64,000 bases of DNA from positions 55,236,785-55,300,784 of the forward strand of contig ML677326.1 of assembly GCA_007922305.1 (NCBI GenBank), written 5' to 3'. The notes under the pieces are model-generated. The model worked only from the letters and a program-made list of their open reading frames with translations. It made no database searches and was not told the origin of the DNA. Shown here piece after piece: positions 1-10,223 of the stretch. The translations under genes were made by a program, and so were the position numbers. Position 1 is the stretch's first letter, and the number at the start of each line of letters is the position of its first letter. This stretch comes from Dermatemys mawii (lineage: Eukaryota > Chordata > Testudines > Dermatemydidae).

Positions 1-628
1 TGTTGTGATACACAGCACAGCAGGATAAGGATCGGGTCTATACCCAGACACTTGCAGCATCTCCTTCCTTTCCACCTCTGTTACCCTCAGGAGACTGATA
101 TCACATAGAGTTGCCTAGGGGAAAAGGGGGAAGTTCTCATTAAAAGTGCTCTTACAAGAAAAAAAGGGCATGTAGACATACCCCACCCCCGCACATTCCA
201 GATCACCAAACCATGTGGCCACTAATGTGCCTTTAGTGTGCTTGGCAAGCAGTTTAAAATGGCTGATAAGGAACTGGGACCCCACATGAGAGATTCCACA
301 AATTGGGAGTAAAAATGTTCCCCCAGCCCCGTTCATAAATAACTTCCCATGGTGCTATGGGGAAAGGCCATTGTTTGATTATCTACCTCTGCTCCTGATT
401 TGAGTCTACCATAAACTTCATTAAAAGTGAGGTCACCCATGACCTGGGAGAGGTGGGTGCTACTCACCAGGGCTGGAGCAGCAAAACGGCATAGTGAATG
501 GTTACGGATTCTGGTTATGTTGTGGTTTACATAGTCTATGAAAACGGCCTTGCTATAGAAACATTTTATTCATGTACAATGGCTCCTTTATTTTTTCCTA
601 TGACTGACAGCTGGAAATGTGTCCTTAG
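1..628. other. Unassigned sequence upstream of the Harbinger-type exon
   Basis: I see no supportable gene here. The short open frames on both strands lack recognisable motifs. The last 40 bases before position 629 are pyrimidine-rich and end in AG at 627-628, so they may be the intron and 3' splice site in front of the exon relic that follows. The left part has no element boundary that I can define. Confidence 0.4.
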
Positions 629-1077
629 GCATGTCATCAACACCTGAAAGCAGACTGTCACTGATTAGAAGGAGGAGAAAGAGAACGTGGGAGGACACGT
701 TCACTGAGCTAATGAACGCCTACGGGACAGCTGACACAGAGCTGAGAGTGTGGAGAATTGCACTGTCCGAGAAGATAGACATGGACATGGAGAGCAGGAA
801 AACTTCCAATGAGCAAGAGCATGTGGTGCAGGATGACATGCTTTGGATTATGAGGGACTAGGCAGATATGCTGAGCCATCTGTTTGAACTGCAGGAACAA
901 AGCAGGAGGGGTAGAGTCCCTCTGCAAACCCTGGTGGACAGCCAGCCAGCATCACGAGAAGAAGAAACACCCTCCCCACAGCATTCCATGAGGCCTGGGC
1001 AAAAAATGCATTATCCCTTTCACTTAACTCAGGGTGAGGGTACAAGGAACAGAAGGTGTCCATTCACAGACTTTTGA
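629..1077 (+). pseudogene. Relic exon of a Harbinger-associated Myb/SANT-type protein
   Basis: The frame reads a Ser/Thr/Pro start, then a basic stretch (RRRRKRTWEDTF), then a helical, heptad-like region rich in E, R, K and M. It continues after one in-frame TAG at 859-861 into MLSHLFELQEQ and a Pro/Leu-rich tail, ending at TGA 1075-1077. This layout resembles the C-terminal half of the multi-copy turtle proteins annotated as Myb/SANT-like DNA-binding domain proteins, which accompany PIF/Harbinger transposons. In that family Gln is expected where the TAG stands, so a CAG to TAG change is likely. An AG at 627-628 after a pyrimidine tract fits a splice acceptor. The Myb domain itself would lie in an upstream exon that I could not find. 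The frame is otherwise open for 149 codons. Family assignment is from recollection of the family's pattern, not from a search. Confidence 0.55.
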
Positions 1078-2113
1078 TGGTATGGAATGTGGTGTTATGT
1101 TACACAGCTGAAAATGTTTCTCCCATTCCAACTTTACAACCCCTTTTCCCCACATCTGTATGATAGCCAAGAACTCAGTTCTAAATTCTCACAGATACTC
1201 ACAAGTATGTATTAGCACTGATGCATTGCTGCTGCTGCAGAAAACACTGCCGAAGTTCCAAAGAACCTCATAATTGCCTGCAAGTTACATGTCTTGCTTG
1301 GTCTTACAAATGAATTCATTTGCAGAGCAGACACAGATTTAAATTGTATTCAGTGAACTTAATAAGCTTAAACTGGAATTCTTTTCATGTTGTGCTGAAA
1401 GTCAATCTGCATAATTCATTTACATATTCTTAGCAACAATTTACACTTTAAATAATACTAACTAGTAAATTAATTATATCATTTTAGAATCAAGTGAAAT
1501 GTAAACATACAGTTTACAGAATAAAGTGAATGCAGCATGAGAAATAATATATGAATGCCAACTTCAATTAAGAAATGTTTATCCTTTGTCTATAGTTAGA
1601 CTTAGGAACAAGTCAGACTTTTACGAACCAGAATATTAAGATGAGCAGCAATTTACAACAGTACAGCAATGTTCTACACTAAAGGTGATTTAGAGACTCA
1701 ACAAAGCACAATCTCCAAAACAGTATATTATATGAATTTTAAAATGAGAGGATAACATTAATCTAAAGATTACTTTACAAACTATGTTGTGCTTCAGATT
1801 TGTTCCCTCACACTGGAGAATCAAAGGGACTGGTGAAGCCAAATAACTACACAAAATTAAGAAGGCAGAGAGGCTGGAAGCCCTATGGTGCAAGATCCGC
1901 TCAACCAAAACCAACAAATAGCTCTTGGCCTACATAGAAACACCCATAAAGCTAAAAAGTATTCCTCTTGGACACAACTGCATCAGCCAAACAACAGAAT
2001 GGTGATGCTAAAGCAGTTAATCAACCCAGAATATCTACACATTGTTCCTGATATGACCTCACACAGTGACCCCCTCAAGTTTACTTCACAGACAAAAATC
2101 TATAATTATAGTA
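1078..2113. other. Non-coding stretch, no element recognised
   Basis: AT-rich sequence after the Harbinger-type exon. Part of it, to about 1400, may be that element's 3' untranslated region. The short open frames on both strands have no family signature. Nothing else is supportable. Confidence 0.4.
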
Positions 2114-2310
2114 CGAGGAGTACTTGTGGCACCTTAAAGACTAACTAATTTATTTGGGTATAAGTGGGTTTTAGCCCAATTTCTTCTGATGAAGTGGGTT
2201 CTAGCCCACGAAAGCTTATGCCCAAATAAACTGGTTAGTCTCTAAGATGCCACAAGTACTCATTCTTTTTGCAGATACAGACTGACACAGCTACTACTCT
2301 AAAACCTATA
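2114..2310 (+). repeat. Long-hairpin repeat with hammerhead-like core (possible Penelope-like LTR piece)
   Basis: Arms at 2118-2164 and 2215-2261 are reverse complements at 42 of 47 positions, and two of the five differences would still be G-U pairs in RNA. The 50 bases between them hold a short hairpin (2165-2178) and then CTGATGA at 2186-2192, a 6-bp stem-loop (2194-2209) and GAAA at 2210-2213. This is the order of a hammerhead ribozyme core. A small GC-TTAT-GC stem follows at 2214-2221. The tail after the second arm carries GATACAGACTGACACAGCTAC, a motif common to this turtle repeat family. Penelope-like elements are known to carry hammerheads in their terminal repeats, so that origin is plausible. 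An extra A precedes stem II, and the position expected to be U before the cleavage site reads C at 2222, so this copy is probably inactive. Confidence 0.55.
2186..2223 (+). ncRNA. Candidate degenerate hammerhead ribozyme core
   Basis: CTGATGA (2186-2192), stem II GTGGGT/GCCCAC (2194-2199 with 2204-2209), GAAA (2210-2213), then a possible two-pair stem III with loop TTAT. It fits a minimal type I hammerhead. Weak points are the extra A2193, C instead of U at 2222, and a stem I that pairs over only about two bases. It is seen as a motif only and activity is not implied. Confidence 0.35.
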
Positions 2311-5300
2311 ACTATAGTATACTTACCTCTTTCTTTGCTAAACACAGAGAACTAGGACCTTCTCTCAGACCATTTGACTTGATGGAATTTTGATTGTCTC
2401 ATCCTTCATGACACTCTGAGATGGCTGCACACAGAACACTGCATCTGGAAATACCTAGCTTAGAAAAAGCCTATTTTTGACTGTGTTCATGCCCAAATGT
2501 AGGACATCTTTTGAAAAAGTTGTTTATTGGTATTCTGCATGAGACATTACTACCACCATATAACCATTTAACATTTAAATGAACACACTTCTAGCCATGG
2601 TGGAATGGAGAATGGAAAGAAATAATATAATTTGTATTACAGATTTTAATATATCTTTTTAATTTTTACAGCACTAGGATAGAACATGAGTCTTAGAAAT
2701 ATGATGGCTAAAGAGAAGTTTATGAATGCTTGTTATATTATTAACATCTGTAGAAATCTCATACTGCCAGAGACAATTTACTCACTATTATCCACTGACT
2801 GGCCTAGATAAATGGAAACCTAAACCACATTGTTCCGGCTCCATTCTTTGACTAAGCCTCACTAAGTACTTCATTAAGTTACAGTATTATTTTAAAAATG
2901 GTCCCATTCAGAAAGAATGATAAAGAATAAAACCACTAAATTATGAGGTTAGTCCTGTTACATAGGGAGAGCATATTTTTAAAATGGTATTTGACATTAT
3001 GGTGGTGTTTTGTGCTAAAACTGTAATGCCAGACAAAAAGAAAATGTATCTATCTGGAAACACAGCATTTGTCTTCCACGAACTGTGTGATGGAATTATC
3101 TGCTGTTAGATGAGCATATTAACATAAGGCAGTTAAGAACCGACTTGACATCAAAAGATTGTGTGAAACCACCCTGAACAGTGCAAATGCAGGTGAATGA
3201 GCTAATAACTCCAATCTTCTATTCTGTGGTTTAAATAGTAAATTTTCTTTACTCTTTATGGGCCTGATCCAAAATTGATTGAAGTCAGTGGAAAGACTCT
3301 TCATTACTTCACCGTCTTTTGAACTGGCTGTTTGCCCTTCAGTCTATTTACTATCATTAGAAGTATTATCAACACTATCTTCTGTCATTTATAAAAACTG
3401 ATCTATGCCGACCCCATCATACATCTTAAACAGTATTTAAAGGAGTACAGTGCTGTATCTATTGTAACTAAGGAAGTTAAATTAAAACTACTGAGATCAA
3501 ACACAGAATGAGAGGGTTTTTTTGTGTATCTTTATAGCTGAAAAAGCAAACAAATGTCACTTAGGATAAGTCAGCTTCAGTGAAAAATAGGACTTTGATG
3601 AAATAATTGCATAGGGGTTTGTTTAAAATAATTTTATTTTTGCTTTAATGAAGAGGTTTTAGAGCAGATTTCTTCATTATTAAATTTGTTTTTCATTAAG
3701 AAGCTTAATTTTATCTTCTAACTACCTGTATTTGTTTTAGGTATTTTCTGCATTGAATTTGTAGCTTTCTGCAGAGAAAGCATGTCCCATGTCCTCTTTA
3801 TTATTTAGGTATATCTTGTTAAATTAAATTAATAATGGCAAATTAAGTTTTGTATTGATGCTAGCTCTCTTTCAGAATTAATGCAATTAAATGCCAGTCT
3901 AAAAATCTGGTAATACAGCATGGAGTATAATTGCTTCCTTATAACACCATAATGCATAGAATCAAATGGAAAGAATTCCAGTGGAAACAATGAATGGTAG
4001 CCATCTACTTTATCATATATTACACTGAATGCTTCATATAATTTTATCTGAACATAAAATAGAGAATTCTATTGTCTACACTGCTGCCATTTTTCTTGAT
4101 ATTTGAAATATATTTAATTATACAAAGTCACATCTGAATAGGTAAGGCTCTCTGGAGAGAGTGAAATTGAACTTTTCCATAGCAGATCGCTTCTCTCTCC
4201 AGAAATGAATTCTTTATTACCCTGAAATTACATGATATTATCCTGAAATGACATGATATGTCTTATTTCTCATCTAGCACATTCCTGGAATTAGGCTGAA
4301 GTATAAAAGAAAACTAATGGTTCTGAGAATTGGCTGCTCTAAAGGGTGCATTCTTTCATTACTTACTCTTAATAACTGGCAGTCCACAGCAGGAAAAGCT
4401 GTAAGGAATAAGCCAGTTGCATTTAGAGATGGGAGTTATGGCCTTTTCTTTATGATGTAGCATAAAAAATTACCGCAAATTATAACAGCTGTTACGGATG
4501 TGTTAAATCTGCCAAAGTTCTGTTTGTGCTAAAAGGTTCCATCCAAATTATAAATTAAGAGAATTCTCAAATTGTTCACACACTGAAAGGCTTGGAAACA
4601 CTGTTTGCAGAGAGATGTCACAATTAAAACAAATCACTCTGGTGCAGAGAAATGGCACTAAAGAGCAATGAAGGCTTTTTTCCAAAATTTCCTTTAGACA
4701 GTAAACTTTTTTTCACTGCAACTGAATAGATGAAGTAAAATTCAAAGCATCAAGGATTTATGGCTGTAAATATTAGCAATTTAATGCATTTTCATCAGAA
4801 AACCCTCATTTTGTTGTGTAATTATGCAAAGTGAATGCATGTGTGTATGTCTGAATAAAATAAATGGCTATTCCCTCTTTTGCCAGTGGAATTCATTGTT
4901 AGATAAAATTATAATAAATACTATCTGGAAACAATTATATTGGTTCTGTATTACTAGATTTTTAGATTGGCACTTAATCATATTAACTCTGAAAGAGAAC
5001 TAGTAAGAATTAGTACAGAATATATTTATTATTACTACTTCAGTTTCCCAAACTTATCTGTTGGGTCTTCCAGATTATGCAGAGAGGGTTTTTGTTTGGT
5101 TGGTTTTTGCTTTTTCCTGTGTTTGTTTGGAGGTTTTTTTGTATAGAAAGAAAGGAAGTTTCAGAACAAGAAGTACCTAAAAACAGTTGCATATATAGTC
5201 CCCCGGCACATACACATAGGTGTATGTATGCATATATATACCTGCATGAACATCTATTGTAGAATCCCATTATAAGATTGATTTTGGAACCCCAGCTTTG

Positions 5301-6119
5301 GTCATATATCTAAATGGTTACTTCATCCATATCAATAAAACAACCTCCCAAATCAGTACATAAGTAAAATCTTCACCTTGCAAAGACAACTCAAATTCTA
5401 ATAGGCATTTTTATGTCCTGAAAGGTCAAACGGTTTATAACTGCTTCTGTTTGAGAGTCTCATCTTTTTTAAAATTCGTTGAGTGAAATGTTGGCCCTAT
5501 TGAAATAAATAGGAATTTTACTATTAACTTCAGTAGGACCAGGATTTCATCCCATCCCTGCAGATAGGTGGCACATTAGAAAATATTTTTGTATCTTCTG
5601 TTGTACCTCTGATAGCAGGAAAGAAAATTAAAGTGTCATTTCCAATTCTAACCTCACCATGCCTCATGAAGTAAAATGAAAAAAGACAAACAAAAGAACC
5701 GACAGGCAGTATCTATCTATATTTCCAATTCACCACTAAAACCAAGATGCTAACATCTATAAACTGATTTTTATAATTGTAAATAAATGGAATTTGCAAG
5801 AATTAATTGGGGAGATTTTTAGGCATACTCGAGGAAGTGGGTCCTGAGGGGAGATTTGAGAAGGCAATGACATCACTGATCTATTTAGGAAAGATGTTCC
5901 ATGTGTCAGAAGCAGCAAGGAAGAAGACATGAAGGCATTTGTATGAGAAGCAGATAAGTGGACAAATGGTGCTCGTATCATTTTGTAAATATTAATACTA
6001 ACTACAGAAGCACATGTTTGAAGATCGTTTGTGCAAACTTTACTGTGGTTAGCTGACACTACAGCTGGTCAAAAAAATCAAGATTTTTCTCCATGGAAAA
6101 TTGTCAGTTTCCAATAGTA
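2311..6119. other. AT-rich non-coding DNA with diffuse old repeat traces
   Basis: About 3.8 kb without a supportable gene. A stretch at about 3255-3305 (GGCCTGATCCAAA followed by a GAAGTCAGTGGAAAGACTC-like run) and one at about 5510-5550 (ACTTCAGTAGGACCAGGATTTCA) look like weathered copies of the common sauropsid repeat built around CATTGACTTCAATGGGA. An imperfect inverted repeat of TCTGGAGAGAG and CTCTCTCCAGA lies near 4150-4205, and a near-tandem 20-base repeat near 4222-4258. The 100-codon frame at 5757-6059 (minus) has no recognisable domain. Confidence 0.4.
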
Positions 6120-7735
6120 ATTTTCATCCACAAGGACATACGACAAGAAGAAATCTATGGCCAGCAGAGTTAAGAATACTTAGACGGGTTCTGTGAATAT
6201 ATTAGGAACAAAAATAATTCTAACAAAGGTATTGGTCCCATATTAAATGGAAACAGAAGAATTGTCAATAATAATGCCAAAAAGGCAGAAGTGTTCAATA
6301 CATATTTCTGTTTTATATTTAGGACAAGCCAGGTGATGTAATCATATCATGGATGAAGATGAAATACTTTCTATTCTAACAATAACTCAGGAGGATATAA
6401 AACAGCAGCTACTAAAATTAGATATTTTAAAATCAGCAGGTCAGGATAACTTGTGTCTACGAGTTTTAAGAAAGCAGGCCCAAGAGCTCTCTGGATCATT
6501 AATGTTGATTTTCAATAAGTCTTGGAGCACTGGAGAAGTTCCAGAGGAGTGGAAGAAAGCTCATGTTGTGCCAATATATGAAAAGGTTAAACGGGTGACC
6601 CAGGTAATTATAGGCCTGTCAGCCTGACATCGATCCCAGGCAAAATAATGGAGAAGATTATATGGAACTCAATTAATAAAGAATTAAAGGATAGCAACAT
6701 AATTAATACCAGTCAGCTTGGGTTTATGAAAAATAGATCTTACTAAATTAACTTGATAACTTTTTTGAAGAGATTACAAGTTTCACTGATAAAGATAATA
6801 GCGTTGATGTAATATACTTAGACTCCTGTATAGCATTTCACTTGGTACCAAACATTTTGATCAAGAAACTAGAAAGATATAAAATAAACACAGCACACAT
6901 GAAATGGTTTAAAGGATGGCTAAATAATAGATCTTAAAATGTCAGTGTCATCAGAGAATCATTATTCAGCGAGTGTGTTCCTAGGGTGCTGTAGGGATCA
7001 GTTGTTTGGCCTATCATCCCTAACACTTTTATTAATGACTGGAAGAGAATATAAAATCAATGCTGATAAAGTTTATAGATAACACCATTTGGGGGACATG
7101 GTACATCACAGAGATCAGATCATTGATATAGAGCAAATAAGATTGTTTGGTAAGCTGCACATGAGCAAACCATATGTGTTTTAATATAGTCAAATGCAAA
7201 GTCATATAACTAGGAACATACTTACAGGATTGGGAACCTTATTCTGGGAAGAATCTGAAAAAAGATTTGGGGGACTATAATGGATAATCAGCTGAGATTG
7301 TGCTCCCAGTGCAAAGCTGTGGCCAAAAAGGCTAATGTATTAAAAGAGGAATTTCAAGTAGGAATAGGGAGGTTATATTACCTCTGTAATTGGCACTGGT
7401 GCAACAGCTACTGGAACACTCTGTTTAGTTTTGATGCCCACCCTTCAAGAAGGATATATAACAACTGAAGAAGGTTCAGAGAAGAGCTACAAGAAGGATT
7501 GGATTAAAGGTTTGGAAGGATAGTCAAAGAATTGAAAAACGTGCCTTGTAGACTGAGCTCCTTTAGCCTTTCACTATTAGCTTATCAATGGGAAGGTTAA
7601 GGAGAGCTTTTATCAGTGTCAATAAGCACCTTTATGGGGATCAAATATTTGATAATAAAGAGCTCCTCAACCTAACAGAAAAAGGTATAACAAGAGCCAA
7701 GGGCTTGAAGTTGAAGCTAGACTGTCTATAATCAA
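6120..7735 (+). mobile_element. Old CR1-type non-LTR retrotransposon, reverse transcriptase part
   Basis: A decayed CR1-class element reading left to right. Conserved blocks appear in order across several frames: an SAGQDNLCLRVLRK-like block (SPGPDG region), EEWKKAHVVPIYEK, then after a frameshift a NYRPISL-type region near 6610, a PQGS region near 6990, and the 3' part with RRATR/RGDM-like remnants near 7470-7600. Many stops and frameshifts are present. It is much more diverged than the 21.7-25.2 kb copy, so it belongs to an older subfamily. The 3' end of the same element appears again at 8672-8865, so it seems to be interrupted by the sequence in between. Confidence 0.7.
6349..6627 (+). pseudogene. 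CR1 reverse transcriptase fragment
   Basis: A 92-codon open piece of the element's ORF2. It contains the ILKSAGQDNLCLRVLRK block, which corresponds to SPGPDGIHPRVLKE in younger copies, and the SWSTGEVPEEWKKAHVVPIYEK block, corresponding to the WK.A.V.PI.KKG motif. It loses frame just before the NYRPISL motif. It encodes no complete domain. Confidence 0.75.
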
Positions 7736-8383
7736 GGGGAGAGATTTGAGAGACATGGGGGCCACTGCTCCCGCGAAACTGCAGTCCAATAACCAGAGCA
7801 GGGCAGCACCAGGGGTGACTCCAAATCCCCAAACCTGCTCTTCTCTCCCTACCCATCCACTCACCTGTGTCCAGGTCAGAGGCCAGAAACCTGAGCTGGG
7901 AAGCATAGGGTGTCTGCTGCTCTGGCTGGTGCCGTGGACCAGGCAGCCTCATTGTTCTCCCAGCTCCTCCTCTTGATGCTGGTGCCCAGGGCTATGGATA
8001 CTTCTCACCTCCCTATCTCCTTTGACTATTTACATAGCTGGTAAGAACCACTTGGCAGGGGTGGAGTGGGGTGGAGGAGGAGAGACCCGGCTCCAGGGCT
8101 GGCAGAGCCCTCAGGGAGCAGTGACCATAGTGGGAGACCCTCCCAGCACACAGCCCTTAGCTACCCCCTGCCCACACCCTGATCAGTTTTCAAACTGGTT
8201 GAGCTGACTTCCTCTCCCTCGACCCCTTGAGTTATAATTTTTGGTTGTGCCCCTCCCCCTCAACCCAGACAGGCTGGGTGGCCTGCTGAGGTGAATCAGG
8301 AGTGGAAGTGGCACTCCTTCCCGAGACCTCACCATGCAGAGCTGACCTGAGCTCCACTAGGCCCTGCCCCCCCCATATTGAAG
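7736..8383. other. GC-rich insert of unknown origin inside the old CR1
   Basis: Base composition jumps from AT-rich to GC-rich and pyrimidine/purine-skewed for about 650 bases. It interrupts the old CR1 between its coding part and its 3' end. The open frames on both strands (for example 7641-7952 minus) are low-complexity Pro/Ser/Leu-rich and look like composition artefacts. It is probably a non-autonomous repeat, but I could not find terminal repeats. Confidence 0.35.
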
Positions 8384-8640
8384 TCAAACTATGCCTATGT
8401 CTATAATGCAATCATAGGGTATGACTGCAGCTTGAGTAGACATACCTGAGGTAACTTTAATCTAGCTAGCTCATGTTCTGGAGCAGTAAAGTGGTGGCAT
8501 GCAAGCACCAGTGTGGATTACTGGTTACTACTGGTTACTACTCATGATGCTCGCCCACATTAAATGTGCACTGCTGCAGCTTCACTGTTCCAGATCCTGA
8601 GTTAGCTCAGGTATGACTGAGCTGTAATTACATCCCGTTA
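8384..8640. mobile_element. Probable MITE of the TATGTCTACAC family
   Basis: It carries GCCTATGTCTATAATGCA near the left end, CTTGAGTAGACATACCTGAG and TTTAATCTAGCTAGCTCA internally, and CTCAGGTATGACTGAGCTG near the right. These are signature words of a common turtle MITE whose ends read like GGGTATGTCTACACT. The right tip is worn. A short local duplication, TACTGGT repeated near 8520-8540, lies inside. Superfamily is not certain; PIF/Harbinger is the best guess. Confidence 0.45.
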
Positions 8641-8671
8641 TTCTAAATAAAGTACAATTGCTTTTTTTAAA

Positions 8672-8865
8672 GATTAGAACAACTTGATAAGGGTTGCGGT
8701 GGGTTTGCTATAATCGGAAATTTTAAAATCAAGATTGGATGTTTTTCCTAAAAGAATTGCTCTAGCTCAAACAGGAATTAATTCAGTTAGTCCCATGGCC
8801 CATGTTATGCAAGACATCTAATGAGATGATCACAATGATCTCTTCTGGCATTATAATCCATGAAT
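8672..8865 (+). mobile_element. 3' end of the old CR1 element
   Basis: The sequence from AACTTGATAAGGGTTG through ATTGGATGTTTTTCCTA to GATCTCTTCTGGCATTATAAT is the typical last 200 bases of an old CR1 subfamily. That tail usually reads like a GGTTGGACTAGATGATC...CTTCTGGC run. It is collinear with the element ending at 7735 and probably belongs to the same insertion. Confidence 0.6.
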
Positions 8866-9169
8866 TTTGAAATAAAAGTTCTCACTTTGTTTCAATTAGA
8901 AATGACATTTTCAAATGAAAATATGTTGAAAAAGCAGTTCAAATATGAAAAGCTTTTTCCTCCTAGATTTTCACATACACTCAAACATTTTCCTCCTCCT
9001 TCTGTGGGAAGGGAAGGAGGGGATGGAACTAAAAGACAGAAGGAAAAAAAATTCCAAATTCAAAAACTGAAAGGAAATTCCCTCCATTTCCCCCCCACAC
9101 CCCAAACTGAAACAAAATTACATGATGAAAAAAAAAGTTTTTTCTTGAAGTGTCTGGTCAAAGTCACAG

Positions 9170-10222
9170 GGCTGGGAGGAACCTTGAGAAGTCAGGTAGT
9201 TCTGTGTTTGAGCAGTTCCAAGTAAACCTAGAACATCCATGACAGGTGTTTGTCTGAAATCATCTGTTCTTTAAATCTCTCATGACAGGCATTCCACAAC
9301 CTCCCTGGAATCTTGTTCCAGTGCTTACCTATCCTTATAGCTTGCAAGTTTTTCCTAATATCTAACCTAAATTTCCCTTGCTGCAGATTAAGCCTATTAC
9401 TACTTCTTCTACCATCAAAGGACATAAAGGACAACTGATCACTGTCTTCTTATTAACAGCCTTTAAAATACTGAAAACTTACCAGGTACCCCCCCCCCCC
9501 CCCCCGTCATCTTTTCCAAAGAATAAAAATGCCTAGCTTTTTAAAAAGCTTTCCTTGTAGGTCAGGTTTTCTAAATCTTTTAACATTTTTGTTGTTGTCC
9601 TCTGGACTCTCTCTCTAATTTGTCCATATCTTTAAGTGTGGCGCCACCAACTGGACACACAGGCCTAATCAGTGTCGATTAGAACAGGACAGTTGCCTCT
9701 TTTTCTTACATACAACACTTCTGTCAATATCTCCCAGAATGATATTAGCCTTTTCAGCAACTGCATCACACTGATGACTCATTCAATTTGTGTTGAAGTA
9801 GATCTTGAGGTAATAGAGGGATAGCTTCCAGATCCACTTTAGCAGTTTACTGCCTAGCCAGTTATTCCCCATTTTATAGTTGTGCATTTCATTGTTCTTT
9901 CCTAACTATAGTACTTTGCACTTCTTTTTACTGAATTTCATCTTTTCGATTTCAGTCCAATTCTCCAATTTGGCAAGGTCGTTTTGAATTCTAATCCTGT
10001 CCTACAAAGTGGTAGCAGCCTCTCCTAGCTTGGTGTCATCTGCAAATTTTATAAGCACACACTTCCTTCCATTAACCAAGTCATTAATGCAAATATTGAC
10101 TAATATCTGAACCATGATAGGCCCCTGCAAAACCTTGCTATATACATCCTTCCAGTTTGACAGCAAACTATTGATCACTACTGAATGAATTTTTTTCATT
10201 TTGAATTTTCCAGTCAGAATCA
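9170..10222 (-). mobile_element. Antisense CR1 fragment (3' half)
   Basis: Read on the minus strand, this gives the FADD box of a reverse transcriptase (KFADDTKLGEAATTL) near 10010-10060, then blocks like QLDRIRIQNDLAKLENW near 9960 and the CR1 C-terminal region ending in a WNACHERFK-type run near 9280. The plus strand shows the usual antisense words such as TTTCCAAAGAATAAAAATGCC and CTGGACTCTCTCTCTAATTTG. The element is old, with many stops. A 17-base C run sits inside it at 9489-9505. Confidence 0.75.
9489..9505 (+). repeat. (C)17 homopolymer
   Basis: Seventeen consecutive C on the plus strand (G on the element's coding strand). It is inside the antisense CR1, so it arose after or during insertion and is probably length-variable. 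Confidence 0.9.
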
Positions 10223-10223
10223 C
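10002..10223 (-). pseudogene. CR1 reverse transcriptase fragment with intact FADD box
   Basis: A 73-codon open piece reading GPIMVQILVNICINDLVNG then IKFADDTKLGEAATTL. These match the PQGSVLGPILFNIFINDL and FADD blocks of the reverse transcriptase palm. The catalytic Asp pair is present, but flanking regions are broken. Confidence 0.75.

Noticed and set aside
2165..2214. Type III hammerhead using the 47-bp stem as stem III
   Set aside because: The base that should be U next to the stem (opposite A2213) is G2166, so this arrangement has no cleavage triplet. The minimal type I reading fits better.
5757..6059. 100-codon open frame on the minus strand
   Set aside because: Ser/Leu/Ile-rich with no motif; the opposite strand looks like an old repeat.
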